Origin: FEN-727 sp036508635
GTDB taxonomy: Bacteria; Actinomycetota; Geothermincolia; Fen-727; Anoxymicrobiaceae
NCBI GenBank assembly: GCA_036508635.1
Contig: DATCGY010000323.1
Location: 1-12,914, forward strand
Length of the DNA stretch: 12,914 nt
Direction: 5' to 3'
Made by a program: the position numbers and the translations under genes
Part shown: piece by piece, positions 1-6,843 of the stretch
Numbering within the stretch: the first letter of the stretch is position 1
Layout: every line of letters begins with the position of its first letter
Notes under the pieces: model-generated
What the model was told of the DNA's origin: nothing
Databases searched by the model: none
The model's input: only the letters and a program-made list of their open reading frames with translations

Positions 1-696
1 GACCGGGAGACCGGCCTTGAAATCCATCTCAATGTATAGCGGGGTGTCGGGCGAGCTCTCGGGGGATGTGGTCCACTCGTAGGCGTCTTCCGGAGGCTCG
101 ACCCACGGGTCCTCGAGTACACCGCACTCGCATGAGCGGCCCCAGAGGTTCTCGTCGATGCTGTATGGGGATTTTGTGGTCACGGGCACCGGTATGCTCC
201 ATTTTTTCGCGTATTCGATCTCCTCTTCCCTGGTCATGCTCCACTCGCGCATGGGCGCTATTATCGTGAGCGATGGGTCCAGCGCCATAGTCTCGACCTC
301 GAACCTCACCTGGTCGTTCCCCTTGCCTGTGCAACCATGCGCCACGTATTTCGCACCGTGGTCGTGCGCGGCCTTGACGAGTAGCATCGCGATCAGCGGG
401 CGCGCTATGGCCGTTGCCAGCGGATAGCCACCTCCGTAGAGTGCGTTCGCCCAGAGAGCGGGGGTGAGAAAATCGGACGCGAACTCCTCCCTGGCGTCAA
501 CCATTTCAGAGACCACGGCCCCGGTATCGAGTGCTTTCTGCCGGATGGCTTCCATATCTCCAGGCTGCCCCAGGTCCGCGCACAGCGTGATGACCTCGAG
601 GTCTTTTTCGTCCATCAGCCATCGAACCAGCACCGACGTGTCGAGACCTCCCGAGTACGCCAGCACGACTTTTTCTTTTCCGGTGGATCCTGACAC
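1..696 (-). CDS. argG: Argininosuccinate synthase, 5' part (C-terminus beyond window)
   Basis: Joins citrulline and aspartate, using ATP, to make argininosuccinate, the penultimate step of arginine synthesis in the cytoplasm. About 232 codons are present, slightly over half of the usual ~400, and the gene runs off the left edge without a stop. Translation shows the N-type ATP pyrophosphatase P-loop AYSGGLDTS at residues 13-21, then AHGCTGKGNDQVRFE near residue 127, and the later family motif YSIDENLWGRSCECG. The start is GTG at 694-696: its Shine-Dalgarno AGAGGTGA overlaps the argR stop (705-707), leaving an 8-bp gap and suggesting translational coupling. No other start fits as well. It is the last arg gene visible; argH would be expected next, outside the window. 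The family assignment is certain. Confidence 0.97.
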   Translation of the reverse strand, partial: MSGSTGKEKVVLAYSGGLDTSVLVRWLMDEKDLEVITLCADLGQPGDMEAIRQKALDTGAVVSEMVDAREEFASDFLTPALWANALYGGGYPLATAIARPLIAMLLVKAAHDHGAKYVAHGCTGKGNDQVRFEVETMALDPSLTIIAPMREWSMTREEEIEYAKKWSIPVPVTTKSPYSIDENLWGRSCECGVLEDPWVEPPEDAYEWTTSPESSPDTPLYIEMDFKAGLPV

Positions 697-704
697 CAAT
701 CAAC

Positions 705-1160
705 TCACCTCTTGTCCAGGGCATATTGCATCAACTTCTTGCCTATCTTCGAACTGTCCGTGCCTGCGGAACAGACCACCAGAATCGTATCGTCGCCCGC
801 GACGGTGCCAGCGACGCCCTTCATCGCGGCGGCATCGATCGCCCATGCGAGACCCTGCGCGTTGCCGGGAGAGGTCTTTACAACCACGAGATTGCCGGTA
901 GCTTCCGTCGACAACATGGCAAGCGGCGCTCTCCGGCCCAGCTCGCGGTCGTCGGCGCCCTCGGCATCCTTGAGGCGGTATCCCAACTCACCGCCGGCGT
1001 CACGAGCCCTTGCGAGGCCCAATTCCCGAAGGTCGCGAGAAACGGTCGTCTGAGAGACTTTGAAACCCTCCCGCGACAGGAGTTGCACGAGTTCCTGCTG
1101 GTTCTTTACCGTACCGGATCTGATCGCTTTCTGGATCACTTCCTGCCTCTGGCGCTTCAT
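705..1160 (-). CDS. argR: Arginine repressor ArgR
   Basis: Hexameric, arginine-dependent transcription factor that represses arginine synthesis genes by binding ARG boxes. The 151 residues match the usual length. The N-terminal winged helix-turn-helix is seen in SQTTVSRDLRELG (residues 36-48). The C-terminal oligomerisation and arginine-binding domain has GNAQGLAWAID (99-109) and GTVAGDDTI (118-126), whose Asp-Asp pair at 123-124 corresponds to the arginine-binding aspartates of the family. The ATG start is preceded by GGGGGTG about 6 nt upstream. It lies 30 bp after argF and overlaps the argG Shine-Dalgarno, so it is part of the operon it probably controls, giving autoregulation through the operator upstream of argC. 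The autoregulation is inferred from this layout. Confidence 0.97.
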   Translation of the reverse strand: MKRQRQEVIQKAIRSGTVKNQQELVQLLSREGFKVSQTTVSRDLRELGLARARDAGGELGYRLKDAEGADDRELGRRAPLAMLSTEATGNLVVVKTSPGNAQGLAWAIDAAAMKGVAGTVAGDDTILVVCSAGTDSSKIGKKLMQYALDKR

Positions 1161-1190
1161 TCCCGAACACCCCCGGTAAGATACAGGAGA

Positions 1191-2126
1191 TCAACCATAG
1201 ATCATCTCGAGAAGGGCAACCTGCGCGTGCAGGCGATTCTCGGCCTGGTCCCAGACCGCGGAACGGCTGCCGTCGATCACTTCGTCCGTTATCTCCTGCC
1301 CGCGGTGAGCGGGAAGGCAGTGCAAGACCATCACGTCATCGCGTGCGAGCTCGAGAAGTGATTCGTTGACCTGGAACGGCATGAACGTCTCCAGGAGCTT
1401 CTTTTCTTCACCTGCATCCTGACCCATGCTGACCCAGACATCTGTATAGACCACGTCGGCATCGGCAACGGCGACCTTCGGGTCGCCGCCCACCTCGAGC
1501 GCGCTACCGTATGTCTCCGCGTTCGCGGCGCACTCTTTGGCTATCTCGGCCAGCGGTTCGCGACCGGGTGGCGTCGCCACCGCTACGCCCATGCCGAGCT
1601 TCGTGCCAGCCCTCATGATGGAGTGCGTGACGTTGTTGCCGTCTCCCACGTATGCGAGCTTTAATCCTCGTAGCGTTCCCTTGTACTCGAGCACGGTGAG
1701 CATGTCGGCAAGCGCCTGACAAGGATGACACAAGTCGGTCAACGCGTTGATTACCGGCACGTCGGTGGATGCCGCGAGCGCTTCAAGCCTCTTATGTGCG
1801 AACGTACGCACCACCAGGCCGTCAACGTACCTGGTGAGCACTCTTCCGGCGTCAGGTATCGACTCCCTTCGACCGAGCTGCACCTCGTCGTCCGTCAGCA
1901 CGAACGAATGCCCGCCAAGCCTCCGGACCGCAACTTCGAACGAGACGCGCGTTCTCATGGAGGGCTTCTCGAAGAGCAATGCAATCGACTTTCCCGCGAG
2001 CGGCTTCAGGCCTTTTGTGCCCTCGTTCTTTAGGCGCAGCGCTTCCTCGATGAGATCCTCCAGCTCGTCGCCATCAAGCGGCTGCAAGCTCAGGAAATCG
2101 CTTGAACGCATCTTGTGCCTAACCAC
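1191..2126 (-). CDS. argF: Ornithine carbamoyltransferase
   Basis: Transfers the carbamoyl group of carbamoyl phosphate to ornithine, giving citrulline. The 311-residue length is normal for the anabolic enzyme. The carbamoyl-phosphate loop reads EKPSMRTRVSFE (SMRTR at 56-60, in place of the common STRTR). HPCQ is at 134-137, the ornithine-binding DVWVSMGQ at 229-236, and HCLPAHRG with the catalytic Cys at 269-276. The start is GTG, with GGGAGG 5 nt upstream; an in-frame ATG five codons later has no comparable ribosome-binding site. The gene follows argD by 13 bp, and its Shine-Dalgarno occupies that gap. Placement among argD, argR and argG supports an anabolic role rather than the catabolic deiminase pathway enzyme, and no arcA or arcC lies nearby. 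Confidence 0.97.
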   Translation of the reverse strand: MVRHKMRSSDFLSLQPLDGDELEDLIEEALRLKNEGTKGLKPLAGKSIALLFEKPSMRTRVSFEVAVRRLGGHSFVLTDDEVQLGRRESIPDAGRVLTRYVDGLVVRTFAHKRLEALAASTDVPVINALTDLCHPCQALADMLTVLEYKGTLRGLKLAYVGDGNNVTHSIMRAGTKLGMGVAVATPPGREPLAEIAKECAANAETYGSALEVGGDPKVAVADADVVYTDVWVSMGQDAGEEKKLLETFMPFQVNESLLELARDDVMVLHCLPAHRGQEITDEVIDGSRSAVWDQAENRLHAQVALLEMIYG

Positions 2127-2139
2127 GGTCTCCTCCCAG

Positions 2140-3339
2140 TTAGTCTTTCAGGCCAGCGAGCACATCCGAGAGGACGGTCGCGCCGTGGAGTGCTTCCTCC
2201 TCGTTGAGGATTAGCGGAGGTAGCATCCTCACGGTGCTCGGTCCTACGTCGTTTACTATCACACCATGCTCGAGGCAGGAAAGAACCACATCTCTTGCTA
2301 CCGGCCTGTCGAGCTCTATGGCCAGCATGAGCCCCCTGCCACGGATCTCCGTTACAATATCCAGGCTCATCAGATCCTTGAGGCGCTCCATCAGCAGAAA
2401 ACCAATGCGCGAAGCGTTGCCCAGCAAGCCCTGCTGCAGTATCGTCGTCACGGTGGCCACACCCGCGGCGCACGCGAGGAAACCCCCTCCGAACGTGGTG
2501 CCGTGATCGCCTGGAGCGAGCACCTCACCGAACTCCCCGGCAGCTATGAACGCCGCCGCCGGTACGCCGTTCGCAAGCCCTTTGGCCATCGTTACGATGT
2601 CAGGCCTGATGCCCGAGCTCTCGAACGCGAAGAACTCTCCTGAACGCCCCATGCCGCTCTGGACCTCATCCACGATCAGTACCGCCCCCACGCGGTCGCA
2701 CGCGCTCCTGGCAGCCTTGAGAAAAGCACCATCCGCCGGGTACACCCCACCTTCACCGAGGATGGGCTCGAGTATCACGGCGGCGGTATCGGAATCTACC
2801 GCGGAGTCGAGAGCCTCGACATCGTTCAGCGGCACGTGCGCAAAACCGGGAACGACGGGTTGAAACGGCGCCCATTTCTCGGGCTGGCCAGTGGCCGACA
2901 TGGTAGTGAGTGTCCTTCCGTGGAAGCTGCGAAGCGCCGCGACCACCTTGCTGCGGGGTTTTCCCTTGAGGTGGTGGTACTTGCGCGCTAGCTTTAGCGC
3001 CCCCTCGTTCGCCTCGGCGCCGGAGTTTGCGAAGAAGCACCTGCCGTCGAAGCAGTTCTCTACCAGCAGTTTTGCGAGCTCGGCCTGCGGCTCAACGTAG
3101 TAGAGGTTGGTAGTATGTATGAGCCGGGACGCCTGGTCGCATATCGCCTGTGTGACGGCGGGGTGGCTATGGCCGAGCACCGTTACCCCAAGCCCCCCGA
3201 GAAGGTCGAGGTACTCGCGGCCGGAGGAGTCCCAGAGCATCGTGCCCTCACCGCGAACAAACGCGACAGGAAGCCTCTTGTACGTCTGCATAACGTACCG
3301 TGAATCGAGCTCCCGCATGCGCGCCAGCCGTTCGTCCAT
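2140..3339 (-). CDS. argD: Acetylornithine aminotransferase
   Basis: PLP-dependent class III aminotransferase that makes N-acetylornithine from N-acetylglutamate semialdehyde using glutamate. From the ATG at 3337-3339 it is 399 residues, the usual size. PLP-site motifs in order: NSGAEANEGALKLAR (~105-119), SFHGRT (~138-143), the DEVQSGMGR segment with the PLP-nitrogen Asp at 224, and MAKGLANG with Schiff-base Lys253. GDHGTTFGGG follows in the C-terminal half. An open frame continues to a TTG at 3352-3354, but AAGGAG is correctly spaced 6 nt before the ATG, inside the last codons of argB. The argB stop and this ATG are separated by one base, so translation is probably coupled. The paralogue for lysine synthesis (N-succinyl-DAP aminotransferase) cannot be excluded as a second activity. 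Confidence 0.96.
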   Translation of the reverse strand: MDERLARMRELDSRYVMQTYKRLPVAFVRGEGTMLWDSSGREYLDLLGGLGVTVLGHSHPAVTQAICDQASRLIHTTNLYYVEPQAELAKLLVENCFDGRCFFANSGAEANEGALKLARKYHHLKGKPRSKVVAALRSFHGRTLTTMSATGQPEKWAPFQPVVPGFAHVPLNDVEALDSAVDSDTAAVILEPILGEGGVYPADGAFLKAARSACDRVGAVLIVDEVQSGMGRSGEFFAFESSGIRPDIVTMAKGLANGVPAAAFIAAGEFGEVLAPGDHGTTFGGGFLACAAGVATVTTILQQGLLGNASRIGFLLMERLKDLMSLDIVTEIRGRGLMLAIELDRPVARDVVLSCLEHGVIVNDVGPSTVRMLPPLILNEEEALHGATVLSDVLAGLKD

Positions 3340-3340
3340 C

Positions 3341-4225
3341 TCATTCTCCTTCAAGCAACTTGTCCATGCTCTCGACTATCATCGTTCCCACCCCACCGCT
3401 CGTGAACACCTCGAGCAGCAGCGCGTGTTCAGTGGTACCGTCGAGCACCGTCGCCCTGTTGACACCAGCTTCGACCACCCGCAGGCAACTGGCCACTTTG
3501 GGCATCATCCCTCTGGAGACGCCGCCGGACTCCAGCACGTGCCTGCATCCCGACGCGTCCAGCCTTCTTATCAGCTCACCATTTTGATCCAGGATGCCTT
3601 TCACGTTCGTCATGTAGATAATCTTGTCGGCCCCGAGGGCCATGGCGACCTCGCCCGCAGCGGTGTCGGCATTTATGTTGTAGCTGTGCCCTTCAGTGTC
3701 GGTCCCGACCGAAGCGATCACCGGAATGAGCTCGTGGCTGATTAGCTCCTCTATTATCTCGGCGTTGACGGACTCGACCTCCCCGACCCAACCCAGGTCC
3801 GAGCCGTCGTCAGCTTTGCGTTTCCTGGCGATGAGAAGGTTTCCGTCCTCGCCCGATAACCCGATCGCCATAGCTCCGTGCCTGTTGATGAGGGAGACGA
3901 TCTCCTTGTTGACCTTACCCACCAGCACCATCTTGGCGATCTCCATGGTCTCGGAATCCGTGACCCTATGCCCGTCAACGAACGTCGGCTCTTTAGACAG
4001 CCGCTTCATAAACTCGGTTATCTGCGGGCCGCCACCGTGCACGACCACCGGGTTTATCCCAACGTAGCGCATGAGCACCACGTCGGACGCGAACATCTTC
4101 CGTATCTCCTCGTTCTCCATGGCATTGCCGCCGTATTTTATTACCACGGTCTTGCCCCGGTGGTGTTTTATGTATGGAAGTACCTCGGTCAGGACTGTTG
4201 CCTTGTTGTGCAGCTCGTCGTTCAC
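3341..4225 (-). CDS. argB: Acetylglutamate kinase, probably arginine-inhibited
   Basis: Phosphorylates N-acetylglutamate with ATP, the controlling step of the cyclic arginine route. Taking the GTG at 4223-4225, the protein has 294 residues, normal for the amino-acid kinase family. It shows IKYGGNAM with catalytic Lys30, the glycine loop VHGGGPQI (62-69), NINADTAAGE (183-192), and a C-terminal lysine in GGVSRGMMPK (Lys243). Residues 266-281 read EHALLLEVFTSGGVGT, matching the signature of arginine-sensitive kinases, and an N-terminal helix precedes the first strand as in the hexameric, arginine-inhibited forms. The start is less certain: another GTG lies at 4234 and the open frame extends to 4288 inside argJ, but GGTGG sits 5 nt before 4225 and the resulting N-terminus looks like the family. 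It starts 11 bp after the argJ stop. Confidence 0.95.
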   Translation of the reverse strand: MNDELHNKATVLTEVLPYIKHHRGKTVVIKYGGNAMENEEIRKMFASDVVLMRYVGINPVVVHGGGPQITEFMKRLSKEPTFVDGHRVTDSETMEIAKMVLVGKVNKEIVSLINRHGAMAIGLSGEDGNLLIARKRKADDGSDLGWVGEVESVNAEIIEELISHELIPVIASVGTDTEGHSYNINADTAAGEVAMALGADKIIYMTNVKGILDQNGELIRRLDASGCRHVLESGGVSRGMMPKVASCLRVVEAGVNRATVLDGTTEHALLLEVFTSGGVGTMIVESMDKLLEGE

Positions 4226-4236
4226 GCCGACCACCG

Positions 4237-5454
4237 CTAGCTCTTCTCGCCCGCGTTGAACTCCACGTATTCGGCCGAGAGGTCGCACGTGAGGTAGTAG
4301 GCCGAACCCTCACCGAGGCCCAGGTGGACAGTTATCTCGACCTCATCGCGCTTGAGTATCTCACGCAGCTCATCCTCGTCGAACGCGACCGGTACGCCGT
4401 TCTCGGCGACCGTATGCTCGCCGAGGGCGATCTTGATCAGGCTCTGGTCCAGCGGTATGCCCGCGCTGCCAGCCGCGGCCGCTATGCGCCCCCAGTTGGG
4501 CTGCGCGCCGTAGAACGAGCACTTCACGAGAGTGGAGTTGGCTATGGCATGGGCGATCCTGACAGCCTCTGAATTTTCGCGCGCGCCGTTGACCACTACG
4601 CGTATCAGCCTCGAGGCGCCCTCCCCGTCTTTGACCAGCGCCATTGCGAGGTGTCCGGTGAGCCAGCAAAGCGCCTCGAAGAATAGCTCGGCCTCGTCCC
4701 TGGTCATCTCGTAACCCTCCGGCATCGCCGCGCCGTTAGCGAGCATCACGACCGTATCGTTTGTAGACTGGTCGCCATCGATGGAGGCCCTGTTGAACGA
4801 CCACTCCACGGCCTGCTCCAGCCAGTGCTGCATGACCTCATTTGTAAGATTGGCATCTGTCGTGATGACCGAGATCATAGTCGCCATGTTCGGATGGATC
4901 ATCCCGGCGCCCTTGGCCATAGCACCGAGTCGCACAGTGCGTCCCGCGATGATCATCTCTACGGCGAGCTCCTTGGGATACGTGTCAGTGGTCATGATCG
5001 CCTTCGCGGCGTCGGTGTTGCCTCCAGGGCTCAACTCGGCCGTAGCCTGCTCTATGCCGCTCAGCACCCGCTCCATCGGAAGGTACTCACCTATGTGTCC
5101 AGTGGACGCGACCAGCGCCTGGCCGGACGGTACGCCGAGGGCCTTTTCGACGGCGTCAACCATCGCGAGAGCATCCGACACGCCCCGCCCGCCGGTCATC
5201 GCATTCGCGTTCCCGCTGGACACTACCACTGCTTGCGCCGAACCCCCGAGCACGCGCTCTCCGCTGAGCATAACGGGAGCTGCTTTCATCTGGTTGGTGG
5301 TGAAGACGCCGGCCGCCGAAGCGGGGCGCTCCGAATAGACGATCGCCAGGTCCGGCTTTCCCTCGTCTTTTATTCCGCAGGCAACGCCCGCGGCCAGGAA
5401 CCCTTCCGGCGCGCAAACCCCACCCAGAATCCTCTCGAAGCCCAACGCGTTCAT
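4237..5454 (-). CDS. argJ: Glutamate N-acetyltransferase / acetylornithine acetyltransferase
   Basis: Moves the acetyl group from N-acetylornithine back to glutamate, making the pathway cyclic; many members also make N-acetylglutamate from acetyl-CoA. The precursor is 405 residues from the ATG at 5452-5454. The self-cleavage motif KGAGMIHPNMATM places the new N-terminal Thr nucleophile at residue 192, splitting the protein into alpha and beta chains. STNDTVVMLANG and TKSPYG-region equivalents typical of the beta chain follow, including ANWGR-like QPNWGRI. An in-frame GTG at 5463 is an alternative start, but GGTGA sits 6 nt before the ATG, favouring 5454. Whether it is bifunctional cannot be read from sequence alone; no argA is present in the window. 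It lies 106 bp after argC and 11 bp before argB. Confidence 0.95.
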   Translation of the reverse strand: MNALGFERILGGVCAPEGFLAAGVACGIKDEGKPDLAIVYSERPASAAGVFTTNQMKAAPVMLSGERVLGGSAQAVVVSSGNANAMTGGRGVSDALAMVDAVEKALGVPSGQALVASTGHIGEYLPMERVLSGIEQATAELSPGGNTDAAKAIMTTDTYPKELAVEMIIAGRTVRLGAMAKGAGMIHPNMATMISVITTDANLTNEVMQHWLEQAVEWSFNRASIDGDQSTNDTVVMLANGAAMPEGYEMTRDEAELFFEALCWLTGHLAMALVKDGEGASRLIRVVVNGARENSEAVRIAHAIANSTLVKCSFYGAQPNWGRIAAAAGSAGIPLDQSLIKIALGEHTVAENGVPVAFDEDELREILKRDEVEITVHLGLGEGSAYYLTCDLSAEYVEFNAGEKS

Positions 5455-5494
5455 ACGCTTCACCGCCTAATCGACCAATTCACCCGCGTAACAA

Positions 5495-5522
5495 GGTATA
5501 CCAACGCTCTATGTGTTGTCTC
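5495..5522 (-). promoter_or_regulatory. Weak possible internal promoter before argJ
   Basis: On the minus strand GAGACA (5517-5522) and TATACC (5495-5500) are separated by 16 bp, each matching four of six bases of the -35 and -10 consensus. The site lies in the only sizeable gap inside the arg operon, about 40 bp before the argJ start. It could be chance; no mapped start is available. Confidence 0.2.
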
Positions 5523-5524
5523 CG

Positions 5525-5552
5525 GACCACTTCAGCCCGCCTGAAGCCGGTC
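5525..5552 (-). other. RNA hairpin in the argC-argJ spacer
   Basis: The minus-strand transcript can form a stem of CTTCAG with CTGAAG around the 5-nt loop GCGGG (5530-5546). Beyond a G-U pair and one bulged base, GACC pairs with GGTC, giving about 11 pairs in all. No U-run follows in the direction of transcription, so this does not look like a rho-independent terminator. A role in mRNA processing or stability, or in lowering read-through from argC, is inference. Confidence 0.5.
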
Positions 5553-5560
5553 GCTCCCTC

Positions 5561-6601
5561 TTACGGGAAAAGGGCCGGGCCCGCAAGCCCCATCTCCTCG
5601 GGCAGGCCGCACATCAGGTTCATGTTCTGGACCGCCTCACCTGAAGCTCCCTTGACAAGGTTGTCGATCGCCGTAATGACCACCAGCGTCCTCCCGCAAC
5701 CGGGCATCGCGATGCCCACGTGGCAGTTGTTGCTGCCCTGAACCGCTTTGGTCACAGGGTAACTACCGGACGGAAGCAGGTGGACAAACGGCTCTCCATC
5801 GTACGCCTGCTCGTAGATACCCCTTATCTTCGCATAATCGTGCCCTTCAGTCAGCGGAATATATATCGTACTTAGAATTCCCCTGTTCATCGGCACCAGG
5901 TGCGGGGTAAAAAGTATGTCCGCCCCACCGTCTTCGACGAGCCTCCGGAGCTGGGACCTTATCTCGGGCAGATGCCTGTGGCCCGTGACCCCGTATGGCT
6001 CGATGCTATCGGCCGTCTGCGGAAAATGAGTGGCAAGGGTCAGCTTGCGCCCCGCGCCCGAAACGCCCGTCTTGGAATCGACTATCACCGTACCGTCCAC
6101 CATTCCGGCTTCCGCGGCTGGAAACATCCCTATAAGTGCGCCGGTCGGAAAACAGCCTGGATTGGCAGTCATCTCGGCGGCGGCGACAGCCTCGCGGTTT
6201 ATCTCGGGAAGGCCGTACGCGGCTTTCTCGAGAAGTTCGGTGGCCGTGTGGACGACCCCGTACCAGCTCTGGTACTCCCCCGCGTCTTTCAACCTGAAGG
6301 CAGCTGACAGATCTACCACCTTCATACCCGATTCCACGAGGTCCGGAACGACCCTGAGGCTCTCTCCGTGCGGGAGGCATGAGAACACGATGTCGCACCG
6401 CTCGATTATCTCCCCTGGGTCAAACGTCTCGTAAGCACACTGATAGAAGCCGGCCAGCGAAGGGTAGAGGCGGCTTACCGGCTCTCCAGCGTACTGGTTT
6501 GCCGTTGCAAGCTCGATCCGCATCTCCGGGTGGCCCCAGAGAATGCGCATAAGCTCGACGCCGGTATATCCCGATGCACCGATCACGCCAACGTTCAACA
6601 T
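5561..6601 (-). CDS. argC: N-acetyl-gamma-glutamyl-phosphate reductase
   Basis: NADPH-dependent reduction of N-acetylglutamyl phosphate to the semialdehyde, third step of arginine synthesis. The 346 residues fit type 1 ArgC. GASGYTG (8-14) is the nucleotide-binding loop; ANPGCFPT carries the catalytic Cys150; GHRHLPEI contains the conserved His region; the C-terminus has TPHLVPMNRGILST and NLVKGASGEAVQNMNLM, all family hallmarks. The ATG at 6599-6601 is preceded by AGGCAGG about 5 nt upstream. It is the first gene of the operon and follows a leader with an ArgR operator. Its start codon overlaps the end of a tiny upstream reading frame discussed in the findings. The stop TAA is followed by the one large intra-operon gap. 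Identity is certain. Confidence 0.97.
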   Translation of the reverse strand: MLNVGVIGASGYTGVELMRILWGHPEMRIELATANQYAGEPVSRLYPSLAGFYQCAYETFDPGEIIERCDIVFSCLPHGESLRVVPDLVESGMKVVDLSAAFRLKDAGEYQSWYGVVHTATELLEKAAYGLPEINREAVAAAEMTANPGCFPTGALIGMFPAAEAGMVDGTVIVDSKTGVSGAGRKLTLATHFPQTADSIEPYGVTGHRHLPEIRSQLRRLVEDGGADILFTPHLVPMNRGILSTIYIPLTEGHDYAKIRGIYEQAYDGEPFVHLLPSGSYPVTKAVQGSNNCHVGIAMPGCGRTLVVITAIDNLVKGASGEAVQNMNLMCGLPEEMGLAGPALFP

Positions 6602-6649
6602 CTTGACCTGCCTCGTCCCGCGGAACCAGTGGCCCGCATCATGTACAAA

Positions 6650-6667
6650 GCCGGCCCGCGGGCCGGC
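6650..6667. repeat. Perfect 18-bp GC palindrome in the argC leader
   Basis: GCCGGCCCGCGGGCCGGC equals its own reverse complement. In the argC-ward transcript it would fold as a very strong hairpin and is followed by CUUUGU, a U-poor tail. It lies 48 nt before the argC start. It may act as an attenuator-type stem, as a 5' stability element, or as a protein-binding site; the palindrome itself is directly visible, its role is not. Confidence 0.6.
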
Positions 6668-6736
6668 GGTACGATATGACTTTTGACAACCGAGCCCCTG
6701 CGACTAGTCGGAGACCGCCCCGGGCACGTTATGCAT

Positions 6737-6765
6737 AAGTTACACTATTATGAATAATTATGCAA
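6737..6765 (-). promoter_or_regulatory. Probable argC promoter overlapped by the ArgR operator
   Basis: On the minus strand TTGCAT (6760-6765) and TAACTT (6737-6742) are spaced 17 bp. The -35 match is fair and the -10 match is poor (three of six). Its main support is position: it lies in the only AT-rich island upstream of argC, and ArgR bound at 6749-6766 would cover the -35 box and spacer, the classical way to repress. A start near 6730 would give a leader of about 130 nt. Confidence 0.4.
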
Positions 6766-6766
6766 G
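6749..6766. promoter_or_regulatory. ArgR operator (ARG box)
   Basis: TATGAATAATTATGCAAG matches the Bacillus-type ARG box CATGAATAAAAATTCAAG at 14 of 18 positions and fits the general pattern of two TGAAT-like arms around a 4-bp AT centre (TGAAT-AATT-ATGCA). Upstream on the plus strand, TTATGCATAA (6729-6738) is a perfect 10-bp palindrome containing another TGCAT arm centred about 19 bp away, perhaps a degenerate second box. The sequence is strikingly AT-rich against its GC-rich surroundings. argR is encoded in the same operon. That ArgR binds here is inferred from the match. Confidence 0.75.
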
Positions 6767-6787
6767 TACCGCACTTTCGGACCCGTC

Positions 6788-6840
6788 AAAGCCGCCACGG
6801 CGGTCCGCCGGACCGCTTCCTCAAACGCGTCAGCGGCTCT
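6788..6840 (-). terminator. Structured terminator-like region after proA
   Basis: Immediately after the proA stop the transcript can pair AGAGCCGC (6833-6840) with GCGGCUUU (6788-6795), eight pairs with one G-U. This encloses an inner hairpin, GCGGTCC and GGACCGC arms with a 3-nt loop (6800-6816). The U-tract is only three long and lies within the stem, so termination may be weak or factor-dependent. Confidence 0.35.
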
Positions 6841-6843
6841 TTT

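Larger units (their letters stand above)
6602..6843. other. Intergenic region between proA and argC
   Basis: This 242-bp stretch is the longest without a supported gene. In transcription order it holds a structured, terminator-like region after proA (6788-6840), an AT-rich island with the ArgR operator and probable argC promoter (6729-6766), a leader of roughly 130 nt, and a perfect GC palindrome (6650-6667) just before argC. No convincing protein gene is present on either strand. Confidence 0.8.

Noticed and set aside
726..1361. Plus-strand open frame of 211 codons antisense to argR and argF
   Set aside because: It spans two well-identified genes on the other strand, has no recognisable domain, and long antisense frames are expected in GC-rich genes with codon-position bias.
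3107..3745. Plus-strand open frame of 212 codons antisense to argB and argD
   Set aside because: Covers the junction of two certain genes; no motif and no plausible ribosome-binding site.
4825..5544. Plus-strand open frame of 239 codons antisense to argJ
   Set aside because: Shadow of argJ; its composition is rich in Arg, His and Gly, as usual for spurious frames, and nothing resembles a family.
6668..6720. Plus-strand TTGACA near 6683 as a divergent promoter
   Set aside because: No acceptable -10 box at 16-18 bp downstream and no plus-strand gene to serve.
6704..6736. Ten-codon frame MHNVPGAVSD in the early argC leader
   Set aside because: No Arg codons and no Shine-Dalgarno; its ATG is part of the palindrome TTATGCATAA and would lie at or upstream of the expected transcription start.
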